A stretch of 24,230 bases of DNA, from contig KN888013.1 of the NCBI GenBank assembly GCA_000934455.1, forward strand, positions 32,693 through 56,922, written 5' to 3'. How positions within the stretch are numbered: the stretch's first letter is position 1; each line of letters opens with the position of its first letter. Below are positions 1 to 9,421 of this stretch, in pieces. The notes beneath the pieces are model-generated. The model saw only the letters and a program-made list of their open reading frames with translations. It was not told the origin of the DNA and ran no database searches. Position numbers and translations under genes: made by a program. Source of the DNA: Apostichopus parvimensis (taxonomy: Eukaryota; Echinodermata; Holothuroidea; Aspidochirotida; Stichopodidae).

Positions 1-282
1 ATTGCTTTCGTTTTGGTCAGTAAATAAATTCATGATTTCACTTGATTTACGGTTGGATGTGAACACTGCTTCGAATATTTTAAGTTTGCACAGGTAACAT
101 TGATACGATCGCGAAAGCCTGGCAGGTCTGCAGAGCAATTGCTCGCAGGCCTCACTCTGCCCACCATAGATATAAGAGAGTGTCAGTGTAGGGGCAAGGC
201 GTGGTCCAGGCCTTAAATGAAAGGAGAGGTACAACAGGTCTGTTTCATTGGTATGCACCCTGTAGATTCAGAAAGCTCTTTA

Positions 283-558
283 AAAGAATAGTCCTGGTCA
301 AAATTTCTTTTTGATATGTTAAAAAGGAACATAATCTAAGCATAAATTCTAAAGAAATACCAAAACATTATTTTTCAATGTGCAACCATGACGTCACACC
401 TGTTTGCTCCAAGTTCACAATTGGTATGAAAAGTGGCAACTTCAACTGTAAATATCGCAAAAACGGTGCATAGGAATTGAATGCAAATTTCACCAGAATA
501 CTTAGATTATGTTCCTCTTTAACATATCAAATAAAAATTTTGGGTTGGACTATTCTTT
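283..558. mobile_element. MITE with 58-bp terminal inverted repeats, Tc1/mariner-like
   Basis: The left arm (283-340) and the reverse complement of the right arm (501-558) match at about 51 of 58 positions, both starting AAAGAATAGTCC and ending GAACATAATCTAAG. Each end abuts a TA dinucleotide (281-282 and 559-560), the target duplication of the Tc1/mariner superfamily. The 160-bp middle has no open frame, so the element is non-autonomous. A perfect CRE palindrome, TGACGTCA, lies inside at 389-396. Confidence 0.85.
389..396. promoter_or_regulatory. Perfect CRE (CREB/ATF) palindrome inside the MITE
   Basis: TGACGTCA is the full cAMP response element. It is seen once, in the centre of a repeat element, so copies elsewhere in the genome could spread it. 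Function is inferred only. Confidence 0.25.
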
Positions 559-632
559 TAATGCTAACAGCTCCCTAATTGAATTCCAAGGCCAAGAAAA
601 AAACCTTGCATGAAAAGTAAATGCAGGATTGG

Positions 633-651
633 ATAATAATAATAATAATAA
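633..651. repeat. (AAT)n microsatellite
   Basis: Six or so uninterrupted AAT units in a stretch (561-921) where I see no gene or element. Confidence 0.8.
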
Positions 652-921
652 AGGGCCAACCACACCCTTGGCATCGAACTCAGAGTACATTTAAAGAACT
701 TTATCAATTAATTATGCTATGAAAATTAACACAATTCTTGTTGGCCTGGTTAAAGTTTTTTTGATCAATCAAGAAATTAGAAAGAGGGACGAACAAATAT
801 CGTCATCTGATAGGTGGGTGATCATGTTACCTTTGTGGAGCACTCTGGAGTGTCTGTTTGTGATGATATTTTCTTAACTGAAGTTATAAATTAGATGGTT
901 TAGAGAGTTCTCTCTTCCTAG

Positions 922-1026
922 TCTGGCGCCATCTTGAATACTACTTCCTTCACTGTCATCCTTCGTTAGTCGGTAACAACGCCTTCCCCCTCCTCGTGAA
1001 CCGACGACCACCTCGAGACTTAGTCG
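922..1026 (+). CDS. Internal exon of an unidentified plus-strand gene (exon A)
   Basis: A 105-nt exon. The acceptor CTCTTCCTAG|TC and donor GTCG|GTGAGT are both strong. The only open frame starts at the third base and reads 34 codons from WRHLEYYFLHC to PRDLV, leaving one base (phase 1). That G completes GAT (Asp) with the first two bases of exon B, so the junction is in phase. Codons are rich in C-ending forms, unlike the AT-rich surroundings. The protein reads like a conserved globular, helix-rich region, but I do not recognise the family. Upstream exons lie mostly beyond the window start; none could be firmly placed in 1-921. Confidence 0.62.
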
Positions 1027-1551
1027 GTGAGTAACACTTTAATCACCGCTTTTTAGAAGGGGGGGGGGATTTCAGGAATGGTAAATGGGAGGGGGGGTAG
1101 GTGAAGAACCTACTACTGCACATTGAAATGGGATTCTGACGACAAGTTTGAGTAAAGGGGACATTCCCATTATATTCCAATTAATGCCAAAAGGGTGTCT
1201 TTGCTTCTCTCAGTATACAAAGGGTACAGCTTTGTCCAATATGTGTACAGAAGATAGTAGTGGTCCTGAAAGTTGGAAGAGAATCAGCAAACAGCATTTT
1301 TAAGTTTGCAGATAATCATAACCTGACTTGTTTACTTTGTTGTTGTTGTTGTTATTACATGGAGAAGTAAAATTGTGTTGGTTTGTCTTGGTAGTGAAGT
1401 GTCAAATGACAGGGTTGGTGTAAGTGTGTGTCTCTTGCTTAGCTGTGATTGGTTCATTCACTGAATAGCGATCCTTCATTACTCTTAGCGATTCCCCTCC
1501 AGATCAATTATTTCACACGACCAACCTCTAAAACCTTGTGTTTCTGTTTAG

Positions 1552-1655
1552 ATCCTCTCAGCTCTCTGTTAGATGACACGACTGCTCCAGCAGTGAGTGA
1601 TACCACTACTCTTAATCCAGAGCTTCTTGGAATTACCAAAGAAGACCTTCAACAG
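1552..1655 (+). CDS. Internal exon of the same unidentified plus-strand gene (exon B)
   Basis: A 104-nt exon bounded by TTCTGTTTAG|AT and CAACAG|GTTAGT. In phase with exon A it encodes D-PLSSLLDDTTAP...LLGITKEDLQQ, a low-complexity Ser/Thr/Asp start followed by what looks like a short helix. It ends in phase 0. The open frame continues past the donor but turns into T/C-rich non-coding sequence, which supports the splice. No family recognised. Exon A and this exon support each other through the shared phase. Confidence 0.62.
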
Positions 1656-1849
1656 GTTAGTCATCCTCTGTGTACCCCCCCTCGCCCCCTCCCCTTTCTC
1701 TATCCCACTCATTTTCCTTGTGTTCTTGAAGCAGAGTTAACATTTCTTGATATTAAGCTCTGTACTCAAGTTATGTATAACCTTGTCATTTGTTTGCATG
1801 GGGTTCTCAACAACAGTAGCCACCCTCTACACATTAATTTGGAAAGTAC

Positions 1850-2195
1850 AATAATACCCCGCAGTGGGCGGATGAGACTACCCTGTGCCGTTACGAATCG
1901 TTACAAATCCTCCTTTATCCCTCGTTGTATTAAACTTCATAATGAATCTTTTACTCGTTAGGTCAGTAATCTTGCTCATTGTGCAATCCAATGTTTCACA
2001 AGTATCTCTGGTGCTGTTTTACTGTATTTTGTATTTTAGCGTTTTTACGTATCTTGCCAGCTTTGTTTTAAGTCTTATGTCTTAGTATTTGAGAGTCTGA
2101 TATATTTTGTGTGTATTTTATGTACTGTATGTATGTTTTATATTGTGAGCAATCAATTGCCCAGCTTGGGATGCAATAAAGAGAATCTGAATCAT
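1850..2195 (+). mobile_element. 5'-truncated non-LTR retrotransposon (LINE) 3' end
   Basis: One frame reads RLPCAVTNRYKSSFIPRCIKLHNE before a stop at about 1961. This fits the pattern (R/V-x-TNRYKxSFIPRxIxLxN) seen at the C-terminus of reverse-transcriptase ORFs of jockey/CR1/L2-type LINEs. An AT-rich 3' UTR follows, ending GGGATGCAATAAAG at about 2170-2183, typical of such element tails. The copy lies in the intron between exons B and C in the gene's orientation and lacks the rest of the polymerase. The left boundary is uncertain. Its AATAAA at 2175 could cause premature polyadenylation of the host transcript. Confidence 0.55.
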
Positions 2196-2294
2196 TTGAT
2201 TTATTAAATTATTCAACAACTTTCCGTTTACAGGGATTTGCATGACTAAAATTTCCTTTGCTTTCTATCTTGCTTTCTCTGTTGTCAATGACAG

Positions 2295-2450
2295 CTGAAA
2301 ATAGATTCCGTGGCATGTCTGAAGGAGAGTTTTCTCAAGCGGGTCCTGGACGTTGAGACCAAGTACAGTCCGATGAGGAGATTCCGTTACGCCTTTGTAT
2401 CGGCGATGGTCCGAAGAATCCGTAGGCTTCTCATCGTCGACTTGAAATAA
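2295..2450 (+). CDS. Probable last coding exon of the unidentified plus-strand gene (exon C)
   Basis: The acceptor is ATGACAG|CTG after a long pyrimidine tract. In phase 0 with exon B it reads 51 codons from LKIDSVACLKESF to LLIVDLK and stops at TAA (2448-2450). About two thirds of third positions are G or C (33 of 51 by my count), clearly above the local base composition. The product is a basic, probably helical C-terminus (VSAMVRRIRRLL). The minus strand has an overlapping 98-codon open frame at 2265-2561, but it has no splice partners. With exons A and B this gives about 120 C-terminal residues of a protein I cannot name. AATAAA at 3219-3224 is the first plausible poly(A) signal downstream. 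Confidence 0.55.
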   Translation: MKIDSVACLKESFLKRVLDVETKYSPMRRFRYAFVSAMVRRIRRLLIVDLK

Positions 2451-3379
2451 CTGCCTCCTTGTGGTGTAACGGAATGGTAAATTCTCCGGGAATTGCCATC
2501 GGATGAAAGCCGAGGAGAAACGATCATGAAATTCTGTAATCGATTGGCAGGAGAGAGACAAAGATAAAGAGAAGGAAGAGGAGCATAACGAAGAAAAATT
2601 GATACACAGTTTTAGCGATGTTATCAGAAAATATTAATTTCTGAATGCTTACAGTTTGAGGATGATACCCTGTTTGCTGGATGTACTAATATCCCTAAAG
2701 AACATTCTTCTTGTTAAGATAAACTTTAAACAATGCTGATTCAGACAAGCATTGTTTGTCTGGGCTGCTGTGGTGACCTAGGACCAAAGGGAAGTAGTTG
2801 ATCTTCATGTAAGATTTAAATAATGCTATGTAAAATTATTTATTTATGGTGTCACGATGTTGTAATACACATATTTGCCAGGGTACCATTATGCAGATAA
2901 AATTGTATCATGTAAATGTGGGTTCCATCTGATGCTGTGTCAAACGTAGCATGCTGAGGGGGCTGCAGCCCGGCTACAGCCGGACTGTTTAGTGTAGTTT
3001 AACACAGTATGCACTGCTGTTCTGCAAAAATAATCTCTACCATATGATATTGATTTAGCCTTGCACCGGGGGGAATTTTACAGCTGTCCTCTCTGACACT
3101 ATGCCTAAATTAGGTGTCCAGCTTTGGAAATGTTTGGTGCCTTTCGTTCACACTTACTTAGTCGTACATTTTTCCGAGTAATTAAAATTACCCGTCATTA
3201 TGAAGTAACAAAGCAAAGAATAAAATGTTAACGAGGGACTACTTTCTTATTCAGTGGGCAGTAGACTTTCAAAAATTACTGAATATTTCAAATAGATGGT
3301 AGAAGATGGTTGATTCTTTATGTTATAAAAACGCAGAGAATGTCACAAAAGTTTGATCCCGTATCATGAACCATTAATT

Positions 3380-3458
3380 CTAATTAGATGCTTAGACCAT
3401 GTAAGACTAATTAGATGCTTAGACTAATTAGACCATGTAAGACTAATTAGATTTAAGA
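3380..3458. repeat. Short tandem repeat with four CTAATTAG palindromes
   Basis: CTAATTAG occurs at 3380, 3407, 3424 and 3443 within interleaved units of about 17-27 bp (CTAATTAGATGCTTAGACC and shorter forms). The core TAATTA is the classic homeodomain site and its palindrome. The rest of 2451-3660 shows only 3' UTR-like AT-rich sequence. Confidence 0.7.
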
Positions 3459-3671
3459 CTCTTCTCTGATGTGACACAATCCTACAAGGAAGTTTGTGAT
3501 AATGAAAAAATATTGTAAGAAAATAGTTGGCAGTGAATCAAATTAAAATTTGATGACTTGTTGTATACTAGGAATCTTGGGAATTTATAAACGGTTCATA
3601 GAAACATTTATATTGTCGCATTGAAACCATAAATCAAGTTTCTTTGTGAATGCCGGCCTGTTCTTTTTCAG

Positions 3672-3707
3672 TCTTTTGACGAAGAAGAAGATGGGCAACC
3701 CATTTGA
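3672..3707 (+). CDS. Candidate alternative terminal exon with an acidic tail
   Basis: TTCTTTTTCAG|TCT is a textbook acceptor. In phase 0 it encodes SFDEEEDGQPI and a TGA stop. Exon B also ends in phase 0, so this could replace exon C as an acidic C-terminus of the same gene. The alternative is a chance acceptor followed by a GAAGAAGAAG run. Twelve codons are too few for composition to help. Confidence 0.3.
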   Translation, partial: SFDEEEDGQPI

Positions 3708-4450
3708 AGAACTATCATGAATTATGAGGGATTGTCCATGAACAGAACTGAATCTATTATATATTAGTACAAAACTCTGCTGTAAGCTGTCAACATTAAA
3801 ACCAACAGCTCGATATTTGATCCTGATGCTTAGGAATTTCAGTTATGATTTTAGGAAAGACTAGAGCAAAAACAGATCAAATTACATCTTCCCTTTGCTT
3901 ATTTTACGATATACAAATTAAGTGCTTCTAGGGTATCACAAATCTATCGCTGGATAAATTTCCATATTTGCTGCGAAAGCCTTGAACTCCAATCTCAGAA
4001 GCTCTCAAGGCCTGGCCAATGATAACAGGAATCATCAGTTATTCAGATAATATCTCCATGACGATGCTGATATCACAAACAAACAAAGTTTTTTTTTCTT
4101 TCTGGAATAGCTGTAGGCTTTTCTGACAAGATTTGTTAGCTTCTGAGAAACAGTGAGACGGGTAAGAACCACGGTTGCAATTATGAACTACGGTTGCAGT
4201 TATTGTAGTGTGAAATGTTGGATAACTTTCCTTGAAAGGAGGAATTTATAATGAATTTGTAGTCTGGAAGGATAATATGCTGTTATATATGGCTTGGGGA
4301 AGACAATGTTTTGCTGAGATTGATATGAACGGCGATAGAAATCCATTCGGAACATTTGAACCTGCAGACACAGAGATGGTACTGAAGCAGAATGTTGCAT
4401 GTGTGAAACAAAAAAATCGGATGCACTTGTGTCATGGACCGTGGTCGTAC
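3708..4450. other. Non-coding stretch with one possible relic open frame
   Basis: Mostly featureless AT-rich DNA. A plus frame from about 4226 to 4450 stays open for roughly 75 codons (NEFVVWKDNMLLYMAWG, then EIDMNGDRNPFGTF) before running into the minisatellite. It has no ATG at its start and no clear splice acceptor. It could be an old coding fragment, but I recognise nothing in it. Confidence 0.25.
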
Positions 4451-4457
4451 AGTTCAT

Positions 4458-5150
4458 CATATATAGTCTTATTGTGCACCATATATGGTCTTACAGTGCA
4501 CCATATATGGTCTTATTGTGCACCCATACATCGTCTTATTGTGCACAGATAAATGGTCTTATTGTGCACCATATATGGTCTTATTGTGCACCCATACATG
4601 GTCTTATTGTGCACCCATACATGGTCTTATTGTGCACCATATATGGTCTTATTGTGGACCACATGGTTTTATTGTGCACCATATATGGTCTTATTGTGCA
4701 CCATATATGGTCTAATTGTGCACCATATATGGTCATAATTGGTCTAACAGTATACCGTATGTGGTCTCACAGTGCAACTTATGTGGTCTTGCAGTACACC
4801 ATATATGGTCTAATTGTACACCATTTATGGTCTTATTGTGTGTCAGTTTTGGTCTTATAGTATACTGTATGTGGTCTCACAGTGCAACTTATGTGGTCTC
4901 ACAGTGCACCTTATGTAGTCTTGCAGTACACCATTTATGATTCTTAGTCTGTTACATTTTATATTTTACATTATATAGCGTGTTCTTAAAGTACACCTTA
5001 TTATGTGGTCATATAGTGCACCGTATATGGTGTTACATTTGTTAGTCTAACAGTGCACCATGCATGGTTGCACAGCGCACCATATATGGTCTCTTATTGC
5101 ACCATGTCTTACAATGCACCATGTCTGGTCTCACATTGCACCATTGCTTG
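4458..5150. repeat. 22-bp minisatellite, unit about TGGTCTTATTGTGCACCATATA, decaying rightwards
   Basis: Regular at 4470-4735 with 20-22-bp spacing, then increasingly diverged (CAGTGCAACTTATGTGGTCT variants) to about 5150. Each good unit carries two palindromes, GTGCAC and CCATATATGG. The plus strand has no stop codon in any frame of the unit, so overlapping open frames of 74-153 codons appear in all three frames with the same peptide repeat. They are by-products of the repeat. CCATATATGG occurs 9 times (4479, 4501, 4569, 4637, 4679, 4701, 4723, 4799, 5080), with CCATTTATGG at 4821. Confidence 0.92.
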
Positions 5151-8100
5151 ACTTCTTACTATTAACATTGTTAATATGAAAGAAAGTTCTAAATACACAG
5201 CTTCAGTTTACTCTGCTGAGGTATACCGTGACATTTAAACCTGTTTTAATTTTGGGTGGGTGGGGGGTGTTTGGGTGGAACTGCCTTTGGTTTGAATGAT
5301 CATTATTAATCAGAAGAAGAAGAATTACAAGTGTATATTGTTATTGATTATTCCTCGAGATGCTCTCACATTCATGTCCTTGCCATGGTAGGGAATATTG
5401 TACATACTTTATGTCAGGTATTAAATACTGTCGGTGACATTCACACTGTGACTATATTTTTTGCTGTTTTTTGTGAGTCTTGTGTTTTTTTTTTTTTTTT
5501 TTGTATTTTTTCGTGTTCTCTGTGTGATCTGTTATTGTCCCTTTTCGCCACCTCAGGAATGACTTTCTGTGTTGAGATTTGTATCAACCAAAGATCTGTT
5601 TGTTTTTAAATAAAACGGCCAGAACAGTTATTGTAGTAGTGAAGACCATTGAAAGAAAACAAAATGGTAAACTGCCCATCTACTGCAATAATTGCTTTTG
5701 TAGTTAAATATATCAAACTTGGAGGACCTCATGTTTCAATCCTAGCACAATCTTTAAACATGATCTGATCTGAACACCGAATTATGGACACGCTATTACT
5801 CCCCACCAACCCTTCCATCTCGTGTTTTCATATCGCCCCCCTTTATTGTCTGATTTTACTCTTTTCGTTGATCAATAGTCCATATAAAGTGGCCTCTCCA
5901 TCTATTTATATTAAACGTGTCCACTTGTTTTGGTTTCAGTCCCCCTCCCTTCCCCCCCCCCCCATTTATGAAGATCCTGCTAGGATGGAAACCTCATGCC
6001 ATCTAGCTTTTATACAAAGTTTATCATGGTTGAATTATGCTTCTACTCGCTCTGAAGTTGTACTGATTTGCTGAGGGGGGAGAGGTGGAAATAGGGGGGG
6101 GGGGCTTTGAGGTTGCATCTGATGGACAAGATCAGATTTGAATGTCAAATTATTTCAAAAGTATCAACCAAATTCAGAAAACTGTTTTAGAAATATCTTG
6201 CTGAAATTAGAGTTAATCCTGTAAGGAAACAGAATTTCTTCGAGGATATTTGGCGCTTGATTTTGCAGGTATGAACTCCACAAAGACTGGCTTTCATACC
6301 TGCATGACACAATGTGGTGGATTTTAGACACGGGTCTTACCCAAGGGGATTAAAAAAATTGCAGAAATGTAGGGTTGCAATTATTTCAATTTTTGTTATT
6401 AAAAGTTTCCTTTATATTAATGGCCTCTAGCATGGAATATTTAACATGGTTGACAAATGGGGCATGAAACCCTGATACCTTATCTGCAAAATCATCATAA
6501 CACCCGAGGGAAACACACCAAGAATTCGCCAGTACTTTCCAGAAACGGGCACATCATGAAAATCACTTACGAGAAAATAATGTACGTCCAACGGAAACGA
6601 AATAATTGGTGGGAAGTGGCGTGGAAAATTAGGAAGCATTTCCTCGAATATGGGACTCTGTTGTTAACTGACATACTGTAGCTCTCCCTTTTGAGCAGGA
6701 GCAGGATTTAGTTTGATGACGACTGTGGTGTTAGAAAACCTTGGCGAGCTATTAGTCCATGATCCCGAATAGTATAACAGAATATTGAAATTTGTTGCTG
6801 GAATAACCGCTATTTTCGTCTTGATTCAAAAGTGTGTGAAATCTAAAACTTGTCTCGTTATAAAAAGTGATTAAAACCCACTGAATTATCCCCCTTCATG
6901 GTCGGAACCGGATGCAATGGCAGATAGTAAAAAAAATAAATGAAATGTTCAGATTGAATCAGATCATCTAAGAGTGGGACTGTGGGAGTAATTAAATGAG
7001 GTGTAAAAACCAAAGGGATCTTCCAGTGGCTGAAGTTGATTGCTTATTAAAAGTACCGGAACTTTTTCGCCATCGTGGGTCAAGCTTTATACCCCTAAAT
7101 TCTAGCGTGATGGAACTAATAATCTAACCATGGGTTTGAGTCTCTTCCATATGGTTTTCAAGAATTGAGTCATTACGTGAATGCTATTTAGCTTTCAAAA
7201 AATGTTGCAGTGTGGGAAAAAGCTTTGATGTTAGCTGTAAAATAATCTTTTTTTTGGGGGGGGGGGTGGGGTAGGATCACCTTCAACTGAGCACCAGTAA
7301 CCCAACCAGGGCTAAAGTTTTGTTGGGGGAGGGAGTGGAGTTGAGAGGGAGGGAGGTAGGAACAAAATGTTTTTTTGGGGGGCTGACTTATGGGGGCTGA
7401 CTTATGGGGACAGAATTATTGCAGGAGTTTTTAAGTATCTTCTTTGTTTATTGATGGGAAGGGTGAACAGGGTTGCGGTTCCTTTTAATATACACCGTCT
7501 TTTTGTCTGGGACACGTGAAGAGGAAACGGAAGGAAAAACAAAGAGAGGACACATTTTAAGCATATCTTTCAGGTAGATTTTTTGAAAGTGAATATCAAA
7601 AGGTCAGGCGAAGAAACATTGATTCAAGGTTGATACATTGTACACAAAGATACAAGGTAGAGAGAAGTAGCTTTACATAATTCTTCATAAAGAGAAATAT
7701 CTTTTTTTATATAATATACAATTATTATTATTATTATCTCTTTCACACACACACACAAATAATCAAACTAAATTTTCTTACAAATCTCGACATGCTCTCT
7801 GCGAGTCCATACAGAACTGCGGTTGACAATAAGGTTGCAACGTGTAGCATATATCTAGATTTGCATGTAATCCTTGTTTCTCTTACTAAAGGAATAGAAG
7901 AATTCCCTATATCTGCACCCTAAAAACCTAACCCTGCACCCTAAACCATCTTGAATGGAGAGCCAAAGAAAGCCCCCCAGGTTTCTTTGAGATCCTAAAG
8001 ATGATAGAATTATTCAATCGGCAAGATTCAGTTTGCCATTAGACAAAGAAAACTTTGATATATATCACAAGGAACTTGTGATGACAACCTCCAATGTTTC

Positions 8101-8458
8101 AACATAACAATATACCTACCTCCCGCCCCCCCCCCTTTATCCAACCCACCCCCACCAACCATTGTTTCAATTTAAATTTTCTTTTAAATCCATGTAAGGG
8201 TGTAAATTTGGGAAGGTCATGATAACAAACAGTTTAATAAATGATATTTGCTGCATAAAGCTATACGACATCATTCACACATGAGGAAAGAATATCAACG
8301 ATTTTTTTTTTCTTTTTCCCCATCGAGAAAGTGAGCACTAATTTGATATCAATATCTAAACTGCAAAAGACATACTGACAAAGTGTTGAATACATGAATA
8401 TTCCTGGCAGGCTATGTAAGTCAAAACGAGAGGCAAACGGTGGGTGCAGAGGAAGTAG
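5151..8458. other. Long non-coding stretch with simple-sequence tracts
   Basis: No convincing gene. Seen: a T-tract at about 5487-5502; C-tracts at about 5950 and 8128; G-rich tracts at about 6090-6105, 7256-7270 and 7375-7410; (TTA)n at about 7722-7735; (CA)n at about 7744-7757. A 74-codon ATG frame (6457-6681, +) and an opposing 70-codon frame (6427-6639, -) overlap; neither shows recognisable motifs and neither could be chosen. This lies between the convergent 3' ends of the two genes. Confidence 0.5.
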
Positions 8459-8516
8459 TTGGTGTGCTGTCTAAACCTTTTGAGGTATATATATCATTTG
8501 TATGAGCATAATGGGG

Positions 8517-8560
8517 GATGGGTGGGTGTTGACGGGGGATGGGTGGGTGTTGACGGGGGT
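8517..8560. repeat. Two-copy 22-bp direct repeat
   Basis: GATGGGTGGGTGTTGACGGG occurs twice in direct succession. Confidence 0.75.
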
Positions 8561-8659
8561 GTGAAAACAAATATTACATTTTCACATCAAGAAGTTCAGC
8601 AATGCTATGGATACAGTTTTGTTAACTTCAAAGTATCAATGGTGCATGACACACATAAA

Positions 8660-8775
8660 AGACATGTATACATGTATACATATATGCAAATATACATATA
8701 TGCGTGTGTGAATACATATTCATACATGAGTGTATATATGTATATATATATATATATATATGTATTGATATATAG
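8660..8775. repeat. TA/TG-rich microsatellite cluster
   Basis: Alternating ATGTATACAT, TATATG and (TA)n units, with a pure TA core at about 8740-8760. Open frames here on both strands read only Tyr/Ile/His repeats. Confidence 0.8.
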
Positions 8776-9177
8776 TTACGTGTTCCTGTTACATCCTCAT
8801 CAGTTGAGCATAACTTACTCCTATTCATCTATAACCCTGCGACAGTTTTCCAGAACTCTTTATTCTTTTTTACATCACACTTACAAATAAGGTTAACATA
8901 TTTCACACGATACAGGCATTGTAAATTACTACAAAAGGGACCTGCCCCAAACTATTCTTAAAAACATTATATACAAATTAAAAGAACATGTTACTACCTT
9001 TAAATCAAAGCTGACAGCCACAACTCTGCATTATGTACTTGTTCAACGGTGCTTCTAAGCCAGACTGGGCTAGCAGCCAGGAATTCTGCATTGCAGGGGC
9101 ACCGAAAACTTAAGGAGTGACACAATACCCATCTGTCCTGTACTTCATTTGATTGGGGTACACCACCCCCTTCCCTT

Positions 9178-9421
9178 CCCAAAACCACTCCCTCCCAATA
9201 ACCACTCCCTCCTCCCCATAACCACTCCTCCCCATAACCACTCCTCCACATAACCACTCCTCCCCATAACCACTCCCTCCTCCCCATAACCACTCCCTCC
9301 TTCCCACAACCACTCCCTTCTCCCCATAACCACTCCCTCCTCCCCATAACCACTCCCTCCACCCCATAACCACTCCCTCCTCCCCACAACCACTCCCTCC
9401 TCCCCACAACCACTCTCTCCT
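9178..9421. repeat. 17-20-bp pyrimidine-rich minisatellite, unit about CCCCATAACCACTCCCTCCT
   Basis: ACCACTC recurs 13 times, in a 20-bp unit with a 17-bp variant in the middle (about 9215-9270). The minus strand lacks stops in all frames, giving three overlapping ~100-140-codon open frames of Gly/Trp/Glu repeats that are not genes. The flanks, 8776-9177 and 9422-10945, hold no gene I can support; a C-tract sits at about 9685-9700. Confidence 0.9.

Noticed and set aside
95-131. Possible tiny exon reading NIDTIAKAWQ between CAG and GTCTGC
   Set aside because: Its ending phase does not fit exon A and the donor is weak.
2265-2561. 98-codon minus-strand frame over exon C
   Set aside because: Shadow of the plus-strand coding exon, with no splice partners on the minus strand.
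4399-4940. Overlapping open frames of 74-153 codons in the plus strand
   Set aside because: They are translations of the 22-bp minisatellite in every frame, with no independent coding signal.
6427-6681. Opposing open frames of 74 (+) and 70 (-) codons
   Set aside because: Both look equally coding-like, neither has recognisable motifs or supporting exons, and splice-like signals exist on both strands.
7915-7952. Telomere-like CCTAACCC/CCCTAAACC motifs
   Set aside because: Only a few irregular units; not an interstitial telomere.
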